Assembly: GCA_023053575.1 (NCBI GenBank)
Contig: JAKZAP010000020.1
Coordinates: 15,123,998-15,187,997 of the forward strand
From: Branchinecta lynchi
Lineage: Eukaryota > Arthropoda > Branchiopoda > Anostraca > Branchinectidae
DNA: 64,000 nucleotides
Direction: 5' to 3'
Below are positions 43,451-54,148 of this stretch, one piece after another. Position 1 is the stretch's first letter. Each line of letters starts with the position of its first letter. A program made the position numbers and the translations under genes. Under the pieces are notes generated by a model that was not told the DNA's origin, did not search any database, and saw only the letters and a list, made by a program, of their open reading frames with translations.

Positions 43451-44573
43451 TTTTTGGGATCCCAAAACGTAATTGGAGGGATACCTATGACCGAGCCTAT
43501 GACATCGCAAAAGTTGTCCGTCCGTCTGTAAGCACGATACTCTCGAAGGGAATAAAAGATTTTGATGAAACTTGGTGTGAGGATTGTTTGGGTCAAGAGC
43601 AAGCTCAGGTTCGTACATAGTCTCTGTAGCCCTATATTTGGGGGTGGGGGAGGGGTTTAAATTAAGGTGCAAGCAAAATATTTTTAAACAGCTAATATGA
43701 TAGTTGATTATAGGGTAAGAAGACATGCTGAGCACGATGGTAAAAATCATTTTCTCGCCGGACAAGTGGTTCGTCTGGAATCCGGCAAAAAACGGAAAGT
43801 TAATTATAAGTAAAATTTTCATTTGAAGTTGATTAAATGTTTGATTTAGTGGCAAGAAGGCATGCGGAATACGATGGTGAAAATCATTTTCTCGTTGGAC
43901 AAGTAGTTCGTCCGGAATCAGGCAATAGCTAGAAAGTTGGTTAAAAGTAAAAGTTTCTTTTGAAGTTGATTAAATGTTTGATTAATGGGTAAGAAGTGAT
44001 GCTGAGCATGATGGGGAAAATCATTTTCTCGCCGGCAAAAGTCGTTCGTCTGGAATCCCGCAAAAACAAGAAAGTTTGTTAAAAGTAAAAGTTTTATTTG
44101 AAGTTGATTAGATGTTTGGTTTAGGGGTAACAAGACGTGTTGAACATGATGGTGAAAACTATTTTCTCGCCTGACAACTAGTTCACCTCGAATCCAGCCA
44201 AAATCGGAAAATGTGTTAAAAGCAAAAGTTTATCTGAATTTGATTAGATGATAGATTTAGGTGTAAGAGAGACGCTGAGTATGACAATAATTTTTTAACC
44301 GGACATATAATTAGTCCGGAATTTGTATGTTTTATTTAAAGTTGATTAGATGTTCTTTATAAGGAGTTGTTGTTTTTGCTGGACTAGTGGTTCGGCCGGA
44401 ATTCGGGCGAAACCGCAAATTTGGCAGAAGTAAAGCAGGAAGTTTCGGTCAGTATCGTCAAAATAGATATGGCTTATAGAGGCTTATGGCTTATATATCT
44501 GCGAAGACAAGACCCAATTGTCTGGATCAAATCTTAGATTTTTGGGATCCCATCGCCATCTTTGTTCTTGTTC
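43451..44573 (+). mobile_element. GGATCC-type element, copy G3
   Basis: Full-length layout: TTTTTGGGATCCCAAAACG start; CCGTCCGTCTGT stretch; CTGTAGCCCTATATTTGGGG; five or so 118-bp units; GACAAGACCCAATTGTCTGG; TTTTTGGGATCCCATCG; end near TTTGTTCTTGTT. Confidence 0.82.
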
Positions 44574-44594
44574 TGATGGAAAAACTTCTCGCAG

Positions 44595-44647
44595 ACAACC
44601 GCCGACAGCGTGATACACATCGAAGGTAGCAAAACACGGGAAGTACG
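44595..44647 (+). CDS. Weak candidate internal exon
   Basis: Acceptor (aacttctcgcag) and a good donor, ACG followed by GTGAGA, bound 53 bases reading TTADSVIHIEGSKTREV. The pyrimidine tract is partly supplied by the end of element G3. No partner exon is known, and it lies antisense within an intron of the main gene. Confidence 0.28.
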
Positions 44648-44928
44648 GTGAGAGAATCAGCGTGGTTTTGTGAGAGGGGTTAGAATGTACCGTAAGAAAT
44701 TTGGGTTTCCGGGTTTAGAGATATATGGAGTGATTATGGAAGTAGTTTGCGTTAGTATTATAGGTAAAACAGGTCCTTTAAATTGGAGGGGTTGAGATGG
44801 AACTTGTTGAACTCTGGATCATAATCCAGAGCTGCCATTTATGGATTCAGGTCTGATTGGGGCACTGCGGGGGAGTTAGGGGTTCTTGTGACTAGCCAAG
44901 TTTGGTAGCAGCCAATAGAAGTTGCACA

Positions 44929-45243
44929 GAGCGTGTTCCCCCCTTCTAAAAATAGTAACTATTAGTTACTAATTCCGTTCCAACGTCACGAAAAGCTACT
45001 ACGCAGACCGTTTCAACCTTCTCCAAATAGTAATTAATAGTAACAATTTGATTACCATGCTCGGGAGCGTAGTAAGCGTGGTAACTACGAATCTCTGTAA
45101 CATGATTGGCCGGATGACAATTTGGAGCTGCCGTCGAGTGATATTTTAACGAAAATTTAAAAATGCATTCCAGCGTTGACGCCAAGAAGTCAAAATTCGT
45201 CATGCGTAGTTAGTAACTATGGTAAATAGGCTGTAACACGCTC
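44929..45243. mobile_element. GAGCGTGTTCCACCC-type MITE, copy H2
   Basis: Ends GAGCGTGTTCCCCCC and TAACACGCTC, with GGGAGCGTAGTAAGCGTGGT and TAGTAACTATGGTAA inside. Flanks ACA/AAA are a worn 3-bp TSD at best. Confidence 0.82.
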
Positions 45244-45439
45244 AAAGGGCACCGGCATATAAACTGTGATGAATAAACCCAGAAACAGTTTTCAAAATTA
45301 AAGAAAAAATGGTGTCGTGGTTACCAAGTCACTTGGATAATCTCCACCTTACGTCAAAAGGATATCCCTACATGCTATGTTAGGACTTTTGGGATGACTT
45401 CGAAAAGCGCAATTTCGGCAATTGTCGTTTTTCCAGAAA

Positions 45440-45610
45440 GGGATACTTAGGGATACTTATTTTATTAATACACACAATTTAACCCTTTACTATTTACATC
45501 TACTGCACTAATGGAAAAACCTAGGTTTTTGCTGGCGTGCAGTAGTAAAAGTTAACCATTCCTAAATACACCAACAAACAACATAATAAATAACTAATAT
45601 AAAAGAAAAA
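45440..45610 (-). mobile_element. LINE 3' end (family T), minus strand
   Basis: Starts with GGGATACTTAGGGATACTT (tail) and then TACTGCACTAATGGAAAAAC and ACACCAACAAACAACATAAT, the mirror of 19640-19890. Confidence 0.65.
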
Positions 45611-45639
45611 AAATAACAGACCACGAAAGAAAACAAAAA

Positions 45640-45830
45640 AGAAACAGACCAAACTCCTTCACATTATCACCTCCAAAACAAACATATACCTCCCAACAAC
45701 CCTACTCACTCCCTACCACCCCGACCACACATCCACCAATTCCTCCCCTACCACCCCCAACCAACCGTTCCTCCCTACCAACCAGACCTTCCTACCTCCC
45801 TACCACCCCCTACCCCCTAACAAATAAATA
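45640..45830. repeat. Strand-asymmetric A/C-rich tract
   Basis: Nearly G-free for about 190 bases, with many CCTACC and CCAACC runs. Confidence 0.7.
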
Positions 45831-45949
45831 CATTTCTCAACCATCTTTTATTAAATATTCTTTTAATTTTCTCTTAAACTCTAGTCGTTATGTTATGAAA
45901 CACGCCAGTTTTAGAGAAAATCAATTAAAAAGCGTTAAGTTATCTTAAA

Positions 45950-46095
45950 AAGCATAGTGCAATCCCACCAATATAACATCTAACCACCAAGGAACATACT
46001 CATACATTATTTGTAATTGATAACTTTTCAAAGAACTGGGAGCAATCCATCTAAAAAGGCCAATTTCCGCAAAGGTTTCCGGAATCTGGTCAGTT
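45950..46095. repeat. Family U repeat, copy 1
   Basis: TATAACATCTAACCA, AACTGGGAGCAAT and AGGTTTCCGGAATCTGG match 48140-48260. Confidence 0.5.
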
Positions 46096-46279
46096 GCTGA
46101 AGACCGCAACTGAAGATATATTAAGCACATAATTGAAAATGTCAGTGTATTTTCACCTTCACTGTAAAGTAAAATACCCCTCTTTTTGTGACATACGTTG
46201 CAAATGACACGGATTCCGTTTGCCCAGCTTTACTTTTCGACCTTTAGAAAAGGCATACATCGTCAGATCAGGTTGAAAG

Positions 46280-46560
46280 ATAGTGGACTGTGGTGGGACT
46301 TGTAAGAGTCAAGGCAACGTAATACATATAACGCTAGAAAAGGGAAATTTATTTTCGTTCGATTTTGCAACTGGAAAACTCTTCAAACAAAAACGTTACC
46401 CTAGTTTTTTTTTTCTCACGAACTTGCGTCGCCGAATTCTATGTTGGCTCTCCTGTACGATATGGTAATGACGGCTCAAAATGACTCCTTTTCTGTTTAA
46501 TTGAAGGTCTATATCTTGAAAAAAATAAAATCTGCCCACATCAACGTTTTTACAAAAAGA
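46280..46560. other. Unassigned plus-strand open stretch
   Basis: 46283-46468 reads DCGGTCKSQGNVIHITLEKG and then FSFDFATGKLF. A GAAAGATAG acceptor-like site precedes it, with no good pyrimidine tract. Not called as an exon. Confidence 0.25.
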
Positions 46561-46577
46561 GTTTCAGCTTGATGGCT

Positions 46578-47290
46578 AGGGATCAACTAAAACCAGGAAG
46601 GGAAGGGAACGCGAGAAAAGCAGGAAGGCATACTAAAACCAGGAAGGGCATACTAAAACGACGAAGGCTGTCGCCAGAATTCGCTGCATCGTTCCCTTCC
46701 TCTATTTAGTATTCTTTGAGGGGTCGGCAACTAATTCAAAGTTCACCATCCCTTCCTCGTTTAGTCTCCTGACATAGGTAGGCATTAAGTTCAGCGAGGG
46801 GTAGGCAACTATAAAATTTAAGTTCACCTTTTTATTTCTTGTTCTTGCGGTAGGCGACTAAAACCCTCCGAGTCCAGCGAGGGGTCGGCAACTAAGATAT
46901 TTCAAGTCCACCATTTCCTTCCTCGTTTTAGTATCTACAAATTGAGGAAGGAAATGGTGGACTTGAAGTATCTTAGTTGCCGACCTCTCGCTGGACTCGG
47001 AGGGTTTTAGTCGACTACCGTCAGAACGAGAAATGAAAAGGTGAACTTAAATTTTTATTACTGCCAACCCCTACTGAACTTAATGCCTACCAGGATACAA
47101 AAACGAGGAAGGGATGGTGAACTTTGAATTTGAAAAGTTGCAGACCCCTCAAAGAATACTAACTGGAGGAAGGGAACGGTGCGGCGAATTCTGGCGACAT
47201 CCTTCCTCGTTTTATTATGCCCTTTCTGTTTTTAGTATTCCTTCCTGCTTTTCTCGCGTTCCCTTTCCTTCCTGGTTTTAGTCGATCCCT
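46578..47290. mobile_element. Giant foldback element, arms about 350 bp
   Basis: Left arm 46578 to about 46925 and right arm about 46944-47290 are inverted copies around a loop of about 18 bp. Shared parts: AAACCAGGAAGG, AAAGCAGGAAGG, GGGGTCGGCAACTAA, TTCAAGTCCACCATTTCC and CCCTCCGAGTCCAGCGAGG. Flanks GATGGCT (46571-46577) and GATGGCC (47291-47297) suggest a 6- to 7-bp target duplication. No coding sequence. Confidence 0.88.
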
Positions 47291-47529
47291 GATGGCCAGT
47301 TTGTGACATTTTCTGTGAAACGTTTTTGTAAATGAAACTGTTTGGAGAACTGTTCTAAGATCCGTTGAACAAAGTACATGTTGCAAAACCGTTTCTGCAA
47401 TAAACATTTATGGACCTTGAACCCTGAGTTCGAACTTTTTGCGGAGGCCATGTATTAGTCAATTCAGTTTCAGAAAACATTACAATCGGAAAATTATGTG
47501 TCTCGATCAGAGGCATTACCAGCCAAATA

Positions 47530-47740
47530 TTTCAGTGAAGGGGGCAAGGTAATCATCGACTGGCTGGTCGTTTTACCGACTGTTTTAGCAGAGATACCGA
47601 CAGTTTTTAAGAATAATGCATGTTTTGACGAAAAATCGACTGTTATCGACTGTTTTGAAGATTGAAAACTTTGTTTTTGAATTGACTGTATCCGTTTGAC
47701 TATTGCAACAAAGCGAATGGACAACCTCCCCCCCCCATTC
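47530..47740. repeat. GACTGTTTT-type short tandem block
   Basis: ATCGACTGGCTGGTCGTTTT, ACCGACTGTTTT and GACGAAAAATCGACTG recur in short register; related blocks at 25838-26035 and 59690-59935. Confidence 0.55.
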
Positions 47741-48139
47741 GTTGTGCCCCTGGTCTCGATTCTTGTTCTTGTTATCGCTTTGCTTTTCATCTTTACAACA
47801 TCACTTTGATATCCATGTTTTATTGTGTTCTGGGGTAAATAGATAAAAGTCATGAGGTAAAAGCCAAAAAAAGAGCGTAGCCTCGTCGGCAACGAAGGTC
47901 GTTCAACAGGAAATAATTTATATATAATTTAGGGAAACATAAAAACCGTAAAAAACAGTCAAAGTGATCAAACTTTTCCTAAAACAGAAAAGGGCATTAA
48001 CGAAATAACGAGTTTAACAAACTCGAAGAAGTGAGTCAGGATTCAGGAAGCTTCTTAGCATACCGTTTTTAGAAACAGATAATTAAGTTATCTTCTTATA
48101 ATTTGTATATCTACATTTTTCAAGTAACTTTTTCAAGCA

Positions 48140-48260
48140 ATGTAACATATAACCATTATCGAACACATCCATGAATTATTTTACTGTTTGACAACTTTCC
48201 TATGAACTGGGAGATTTTGTTCTAAAGAGGGTAATTTCCATAAAGTTTCCGGAATCCGGC
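48140..48260. repeat. Family U repeat, copy 2
   Basis: Matches 45950-46095 through AACTGGGAG and AGTTTCCGGAATCCGG. Confidence 0.5.
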
Positions 48261-48591
48261 CTAGGGTCGTGAATTCAAAGTGAAACAATGGCATGGAAAT
48301 CGATGTGACTAGAAGGCCTGTTTCAAATTTCGCAATTCTCCAAGAAACTGAGCATTCGGTTGAAGGTGCATTCTTCTTTTCATTTCTCAGAATGAATCTG
48401 ATTTTAGTTTCCATCCGTTCAACTCTTTGTAAAAATTCGAAATTTCGCCTATTCTTTCAAGCTATCGATTCAGACCTCCGATACATCTTTTTTCGAGGTT
48501 CACCGGGTCCCGAAACAAACAGCTTCATTTTTCCAGTCACAAAACAAGAACAAGAAAACTCTTTTTGGGCCGACGAAGAGAGCTACATGTA

Positions 48592-48782
48592 TTTTTGGGA
48601 TCCCAAAACGTTTTTAAATTTTGATCCTTTGGGTACAGGGGTACAGGGCAAGTTCCGGGTAAGTTCGTATGTTCGTAGTACAGGGCAAGTTCGAAGAATA
48701 GCCCTATATTTGAGAGTGGGGGACGGGTTAGCTATTGAGATAGTTGGTTTAGGGGATGAGTCCGAATATGAAAGTTATTTTC
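48592..48782 (+). mobile_element. GGATCC-type element, copy G4 (short, diverged)
   Basis: TTTTTGGGATCCCAAAACG start, AAGTTCGTA, and AGCCCTATATTTGAGAGTGG, then joins the family Q repeat at 48783-48898. The upstream plus frame (IDSDLRYIFFRGSPGPE) is unassigned. Confidence 0.65.
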
Positions 48783-48898
48783 TTAAATGGTAGCCAAAAC
48801 TGTGGGTTATTGGTTGAAAACACAGCATAATTTTAAAGTATTCAAATATTTTAAAATACCGTAAGTCGAAGAGTAAATAGTGCGACGGGTCCTTTACA
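48783..48898 (+). repeat. Family Q repeat, direct copy
   Basis: Inverted match to 43284-43400; in both places it directly adjoins a GGATCC-type element. Confidence 0.65.
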
Positions 48899-48899
48899 G

Positions 48900-49049
48900 G
48901 ACAAACGACACTTGGTCCTGTTGGCTCAAAGACAGCTAGTGAGTGAAAAACTGGAGATCAAAACGACTGTCACATTTTGTGTGATCCAACGCGGAGCTAG
49001 GGTTGCAAGTACGTTTGTCAAACTCAACCTAACGGTCTCTAAAAAGTGA
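48900..49049 (+). CDS. Candidate terminal exon, unrecognised
   Basis: After CCTTTACAG the plus strand is open for 49 codons to TGA: DKRHLVLLAQRQLVSEKLEI and CVIQRGARVASTFVKLNLTV. It reads as a beta-rich soluble segment. An internal GTGAGT after CAGCTA is an alternative donor. It starts at the edge of a repeat and lies antisense within a main-gene intron, so confidence is limited. Confidence 0.3.
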   Translation, partial: DKRHLVLLAQRQLVSEKLEIKTTVTFCVIQRGARVASTFVKLNLTVSKK

Positions 49050-49598
49050 AAAAATCTCCCTTGTAGTGAAACTACTTCTCATGAAGGCTTCGTATTTCTC
49101 CTTCCAGAAAAGTTTAATTTTCCTTTCTCTTATTTCGATTTTAAACTGAGCAGCCTCACATCGTTTCTTACTATACGTATGTTCTGATATCGACTAAAAA
49201 GAGTCACGACACGGGTTCGACATAGTATAGGAGAATTTCAGGATTCAGTATTTTTTCAGGATTCAACAAGTTTACAAAGAAAAATAATTCCGGCTTGACG
49301 ACCGGTTACAAACAAAGCACATACGTGCTTGAGAAAGCTAAGCCAGTACACATTTTATACCATATTATATAACTAAAAATTAATAAATTATTTTGCCAAT
49401 CTGTCCTCTCTCGTCTTCCAAACCCCCCCCCCCCTCCCCCACTCACCAACTACCCTCAAGGAGATGTTTCTTTACCGATTTTTAAATTGCGGTACACTTT
49501 CCGCTTCTCGAGTTGAGTCTAAAAGTATTCCAGACCCCCCGTACCTGAATGTCTTGCCACATGGCTAGAACGAGCCGTGCTTCTTGGCTCACTTACCA

Positions 49599-49878
49599 GA
49601 GCCTCGTTTTTGTTGAAATAGCGCTGCCGCATCGCTGCTGCAGCACTTCTTTGCTTTTGCATAATATGCGTTTTTGAATTCACTTTCTTCTTGGTTGAAG
49701 CGGCAGCGCTGCAGCATCTTGCAGGGAAGCGCGGACTTGGTCAGGGAGCAAGTCCGTGATTCTCGAGAAGCGCTGCCGTCTTCCTCGGAAGCGCTGCAGT
49801 GCAAAAACGGATGTAGAAAGAATCAGTCCGGAATTGGCCGAGAAGTGGACCTGCAGCATGCAACAAAAACGAGGCTCA
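49599..49878. mobile_element. GAGCCTCGTTTTTGTTG-type MITE, copy L1
   Basis: GAGCCTCGTTTTTGTTG at the left, CAACAAAAACGAGGCTC at the right. The interior has GC-rich CTGCAGCA and AGCGCTGCC blocks. Confidence 0.82.
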
Positions 49879-49984
49879 GGTCTCCATCATGCCTCGTGGC
49901 ATGTCTGTGAGGAGGCAGGGGTACTAAAAAGAGACACGAAAACTAAAAAGGCCCTTTCAGGGTTCCGAGCGACGGCAGGAACAT

Positions 49985-50030
49985 TAAGTAAGTAAGTAAT
50001 TTATTTATAACCCGCCGTTTCAATGTTCTA
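49985..50030 (-). mobile_element. LINE 3' terminus (CCGCC type), minus strand
   Basis: (AAGT)n followed by AATTTATTTATAACCCGCCG; see 25180-25240. Confidence 0.6.
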
Positions 50031-50286
50031 ACGCGACTTCTTTTAGGCTCTAGAGTTACGAACTCTCACTTACTTGTCTATTTCTACCACTTGCTCATCT
50101 CTTTTTATTACTCGTGTCTCCTGCTGCGCCATGCTGTGCCTCTTTTTAGTTGGTCCCGCATGTTCTTACTTTTTGAGCTACTGCTCCTTCGCCTCTTGGC
50201 AAATTTAATGTTTTTTCGACGTTTTATCTAGTATTTCAAATGAAGTCAAATATTCTATAAGCAACTACATACAAGTCTTTCAAAGG

Positions 50287-50400
50287 TTCAAGGTTCAAGG
50301 TTTTTTTTATTCTTACTTTATATAATACATAAACATTAACAATACTATACTCTGCACTTACAATTATTTCAGAGTTTGAACCGGAGAGAAGAAAAACATC
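50287..50400 (-). mobile_element. LINE 3' end with (CCTTGAA)n tail, minus strand
   Basis: Minus strand ends AATAAAAAAAACCTTGAACC plus further CCTTGAA units; the UTR is AT-rich. Confidence 0.6.
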
Positions 50401-50808
50401 GAATGGTTCAGACCCTTAAAACTTTATAAGATTCTAGTCATTTCTATTGTTCAATGTTTTCAGAATCTCTAATTCGGTATTTTAATATAAATAAGTCACA
50501 ATTATAATGATCCTTGCCAAAAACGCGGAAATATCGCAGGAGAATCTCCTAGATGACTTATCCGTTTTGTGTCCTTTCTCCCCTTCTAAGAGACGGTCTA
50601 CACTTTGCAGCATATCGGAATATCTTCGTGTGAGTTGATTTTGTTCCATACTCGGAACGTTTATTGCTCCACAGGATAGGAATGTTTGAAGTTTGAAGGA
50701 TCGTCTTGTTTTTAAGGGGGGGCCGAAACAATGGGTGATTTAAAACAAAGAAAGAATTGTCCTATTCAGAAGCTGGAGACGGGATAAGATTGAAAACTAT
50801 TCCTTTAA

Positions 50809-51142
50809 GAGCGTGTCTCACCCTTCTAATATTAGTAACTATTAGTTACTAATTCCGTTCCAACCTCACGAAAAGTTACTAAGCTGACCGTTCCGTCTCG
50901 AAATACTCAATCAATCAATCAATCAATAATAACTACTAGTAACTTTTTGCTTACCATGCTAGGGAGCACAGTAAGCGTGGTAACTACGAATCTCTGTAAC
51001 TTGATTGGCCGGATTACCCTGTGGATCTGCCGTGGAGTGATATTTTATCGAAAATTTAAAAATGCTTTCCAGCCTTGTCGCCAAGAAGCCACAGTTCGTG
51101 ATATTATGCGTAGATACGGCCAATAGGGTGGAAGCCAAGCTC
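50809..51142. mobile_element. GAGCGTGTTCCACCC-type MITE, copy H3
   Basis: GAGCGTGTCTCACCCTTCTAA to GGGTGGAAGCCAAGCTC, flanked on both sides by TAA (50806-50808, 51143-51145). An internal (TCAA)n expansion lies at about 50907-50925. Confidence 0.83.
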
Positions 51143-51375
51143 TAAGCCAAGCTGACTGCGAATCATGTTGACGGTTATACACAGATAAGCCACCTGAGAT
51201 AAACTACAGCGATACTTCGGCCCTTCTAGTTCAAGTTCAAGTTCAAGTTCAAGTTTTTTTAATTTTACACAAAAATACAAATAGATGACACAAGCACTGT
51301 GGAGAAAAACAATTCGAACATGCAGTGCTTGTTCGAATTGAAAGAAAAGAAAGTGTCCTTGTCAGGCTTTAACTG
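51139..51375. mobile_element. Family J copy interrupted by a LINE 3' end
   Basis: CCAAGCTGACTGCGAATCAT to CGGCCCTTCT, then a minus-strand LINE tail (AGTTCAAGTTCAAG, TTTAATTTTACACAAAAATA) at 51223-51345, then the family J continuation GTGTCCTTGTCAGGC. The LINE end is the same family as 29205-29468. Confidence 0.75.
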
Positions 51376-51884
51376 GAAGACGAACCTGGAATAAAATCAC
51401 CCACGCCTGAACGCTGAAATACCGCTGGAATTCGTCTCAGGGGACTTATCTGTGTACAAATCAGCTAGTTACTCAGCTAATTATCCGTTTAGCACTATCG
51501 CCGCCAATATTTCTTTCTAAAATACCCTATGCCCTCACATCCAAGAAACCTGTGTTTCTACTTTAGATAAGAATTACTAAGACTTGGGGGGGGGGGGGGG
51601 CTCGCGACGTTCGTCAGATATTTATAATCATACAAATAATATTTATGAGTCCAGGCGAGAAACCTCCCGGCGACCCCCTTCGGTACTAGCCCCCCCCCCC
51701 CCGAGCAGATACCCCGGTTTGTATCTAAATATTACGTAAGAGTTTTCAAAATATTTGGAACTTAATGTTATTAATATTTAACTTGACGTTCCACGATCTT
51801 GGTGCGAGTCAAGCGGAATTTTGTTGGAACAAGAAAACGAACTTTATTTTTTATTAAGTTATTTATTTATTTATTTGTTGAAAG

Positions 51885-51923
51885 ATCTGCGTGGACCTGG
51901 AGGTGAACTTTGAGGATGGAGCG
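51885..51923 (+). CDS. Weak candidate mini-exon
   Basis: A T-rich lead and GAAAG acceptor, 13 codons reading ICVDLEVNFEDGA with ten of thirteen ending in G or C, then a perfect donor GCG followed by GTAAGT. Frame, codon bias and donor agree; no partner exon known. Confidence 0.33.
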
Positions 51924-52004
51924 GTAAGTAAACAATAAAACAAATTCTTCAATTGTTCTTTCTTTATTTTATTGTAATAATGAAGAGACTCGTTCATTCG
52001 TTGA

Positions 52005-52112
52005 TTATTTGGGTATTAACCCCTATGTAACGGGCCATGGAGCTTTGTAAGGGTCGAATCTTTTTTGTTCATTTATTTTTAACTTAATAAAATTAAACTG
52101 AACTGAACTGAA
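52005..52112 (+). mobile_element. LINE 3' end with (CTGAA)n tail
   Basis: ACGGGCCATGGAGCTTTGTA, a T-rich run, AATAAAATTAAA and a CTGAACTGAACTGAA tail. Confidence 0.65.
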
Positions 52113-52465
52113 TCTCGAAAAGAAGGTAGCAGTGGTCCAAAGTCACCGCGGTCGAAAACTATCATATTATGTTCACGCCTGCCAGATCAGAACCTGTTAG
52201 TACTGAGAGAAGGGTCAAATCAGTCAGTCCCAGTGATCGATGGGGTGTCCAGGCCCACTGACTTAAGAATCACGGCGATTAAGGGATTATCAATCACCAA
52301 CTGGTATGAAATTATTAATAAAAGCAAATATAATTGCCAAATCCTAACTGAGTTAGAAGATAAATAATCATGGAAATTGTTAAAATAAAGAGTCCACTAG
52401 AAAATTACATTTAAACTATTGACGGTTTCTCATTTTGGAGCAAGAACACGAAGAGTTACAATATA

Positions 52466-52771
52466 GAGCGTGTTCCACCCTTCTAACAGTAGTAACTATT
52501 AGTTACTACTTTTCGTTCCAACCTCGTGAAAAGTTACTACGCTGACCGTTCCAACCTTCTTGAAATAGTAAGTAAGTACCACGATCGGGAGCGTAGTAAG
52601 CGTGGTAACTACGAATCCCAGTGATGTGAATGGCTGGATTAGCCCGGGGCATGATATTCTGCTGAAAATTGAAAAAAAAAAACGTTCCAGCCTTGACGCT
52701 TAGAAGCCAGAATTTGTGACCCAGGGTGACGTCGTGCGTAGTAACTATGGTAAGTAGGGTGGAACACGCTC
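52466..52771. mobile_element. GAGCGTGTTCCACCC-type MITE, copy H4 (best copy)
   Basis: Ends GAGCGTGTTCCACCC and GGGTGGAACACGCTC are perfect inverses over 15 bp, with ATA on both flanks as a 3-bp TSD (52463-52465, 52772-52774); 306 bp. A 3-bp TSD fits PIF/Harbinger, by inference. Confidence 0.88.
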
Positions 52772-52875
52772 ATAGGTGCTTGAAAGATGGAAGGCCAGGT
52801 CCGTTTACGTTGAAACGGGGAGTTTTCAAGACAGGTATTTCTGGGGGCGATTTCTCACCTTTTCAAATTCTAATA

Positions 52876-53040
52876 CACTGTATAAAGTTTCTCCGAGGAA
52901 GGATTAAAGTTAACTGCAGTATTTGCTACTGGGATTAATCTTGTCTCTACTGAGATAAGGTTAATCTGAAGTAGAATCTTATCTCAGTATAGACGATATT
53001 AATCCCAGTAGCAAATACTGCAAGATTTATGTTTACAGTG
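52876..53040. mobile_element. CACTGTAAAA-type MITE, copy S4
   Basis: CACTGTATAAAGTTTCTCCG to TTTATGTTTACAGTG with paired GCAGTATTTGCTACTGGGAT arms. Confidence 0.8.
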
Positions 53041-53155
53041 CTTTTGCCTTTGCCTTCACTAAACCAGTGACGGTACATTCCTTTTCGGACAGGCTACTGG
53101 GATCGATCTTCTAAGTTGCCCCCAGGATTGAGAAGTCCAGGTCTTGACAAGGCTT

Positions 53156-53616
53156 TAAAGTTTAACCGAAAAGGGCTGGGATAGGACAATCTAGTTACCC
53201 ATCACTTATTCACTTAAACAGGTTTGAAGACAAGATGACAATGCGTTACTTTGTTGCTCCGCTATTCACGAATAATCTATTTTCAGATTGTGGAATTTCC
53301 CTGTCGGATTTGTGGTAGGTCTATATGCTTATACCTGTGTTGTATGCTTGACGAAAAAGAATTACACAAATTTGTGTTCAGGGACTAAGCAGTCTTCACC
53401 AAGATTACCACTGGCCACCGAAAAGCCGCGTTTATGGTGAGATTCAAATTCTCAGCGTCATAGTAGAGTTTGCGTTGTGGGGACGGCTGTGGATATTCTG
53501 AACATCACTACTAGAGCAGATAATGGAAAATAAAAAGATCCCTTAGCAGAATCCAAATAATGCAGTGTGTACAGTTGAATGATAGAAAAAATAGTTGGCT
53601 TTTCAGTTATACTTTA
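53156..53616. mobile_element. TAAAGTGTAACTGAAA-type MITE, copy Z1
   Basis: Ends TAAAGTTTAACCGAAAAGGG and GGCTTTTCAGTTATACTTTA are inverted. The whole roughly 460-bp body parallels 57280-57699 (ACAATCTAGTTACCCATC, TTGTTGCTCCGCTATT, GCGTCATAGTAGA). It stops 14 bases inside the intron from the donor of the exon at 53631. Confidence 0.82.
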
Positions 53617-53630
53617 AGTGTTTTGCTTAC

Positions 53631-53870
53631 TTGGGACGGGAGTCACGACGGGCGTGTTTTCGGTCGTCGCCTCCGTTATATCTTCCTCAGCTGACGTTGG
53701 TCCGGTGATCTCCGTTGACGTGACCGTTGTAACTGTTTTGCTTGTACGCTCCGTTAAAGCGGGGGTCTGGCGGGAAGACCCCTTGGAGAAGGTTACACGA
53801 GTTGAGCTGGGGGTGATTTCGGTCGTGATGAGGTTACCCTGGACTCGGTGGTAGTCTCTATGAGAGTCGA
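53631..53870 (-). CDS. Main extracellular gene, exon 2 of those found (Thr/Ser-rich linker)
   Basis: Minus-strand acceptor (cttatttgtgttcactgtttcag) and donor CAA followed by GTAAGC bound 240 bases in phase 1-1. The phase-1 frame is open throughout and reads DSHRDYHRVQGNLITTEITP, then a run dense in Thr, Ser, Pro and Val with acidic patches (TVTTVTSTEITGPTSAEEDI). This is a mucin-like, probably O-glycosylated stalk typical of cell-surface or secreted proteins. Both alternative frames hit stops. The first bases in frame 0 also read TTTES-like residues, so an old frameshift is possible. Upstream it joins 55615-55734 through codon GTC, downstream 36473-36537 through AAG. Confidence 0.72.
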
Positions 53871-54148
53871 CTGAAACAGTGAACACAAATAAGGTTTGGT
53901 GCAAAAGCTCAGTCTTCATATTTGATGGTGCAAAATGGAAGCCAGCCACATTTTATTATCTGTTTTGCACCGTCAAATGATAATAACAATAATAATAACG
54001 CTTGTTTATTGATCCAAAAGGCCATACAAGACTTAATGAACTACACATAAACTATTACACTTCTAGAAATGTAGTGGTTCAAATCCTCCTTCTGCAACTT
54101 GCAAAGAGGGCATGATTCGCAGTCAGCTTGGGCTGAAGGGTCGCTTAA

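Noticed and set aside
48293..48793. 166-codon plus frame
   Set aside because: Its right third is GGATCC-type element sequence; the left part has no clear exon limits.
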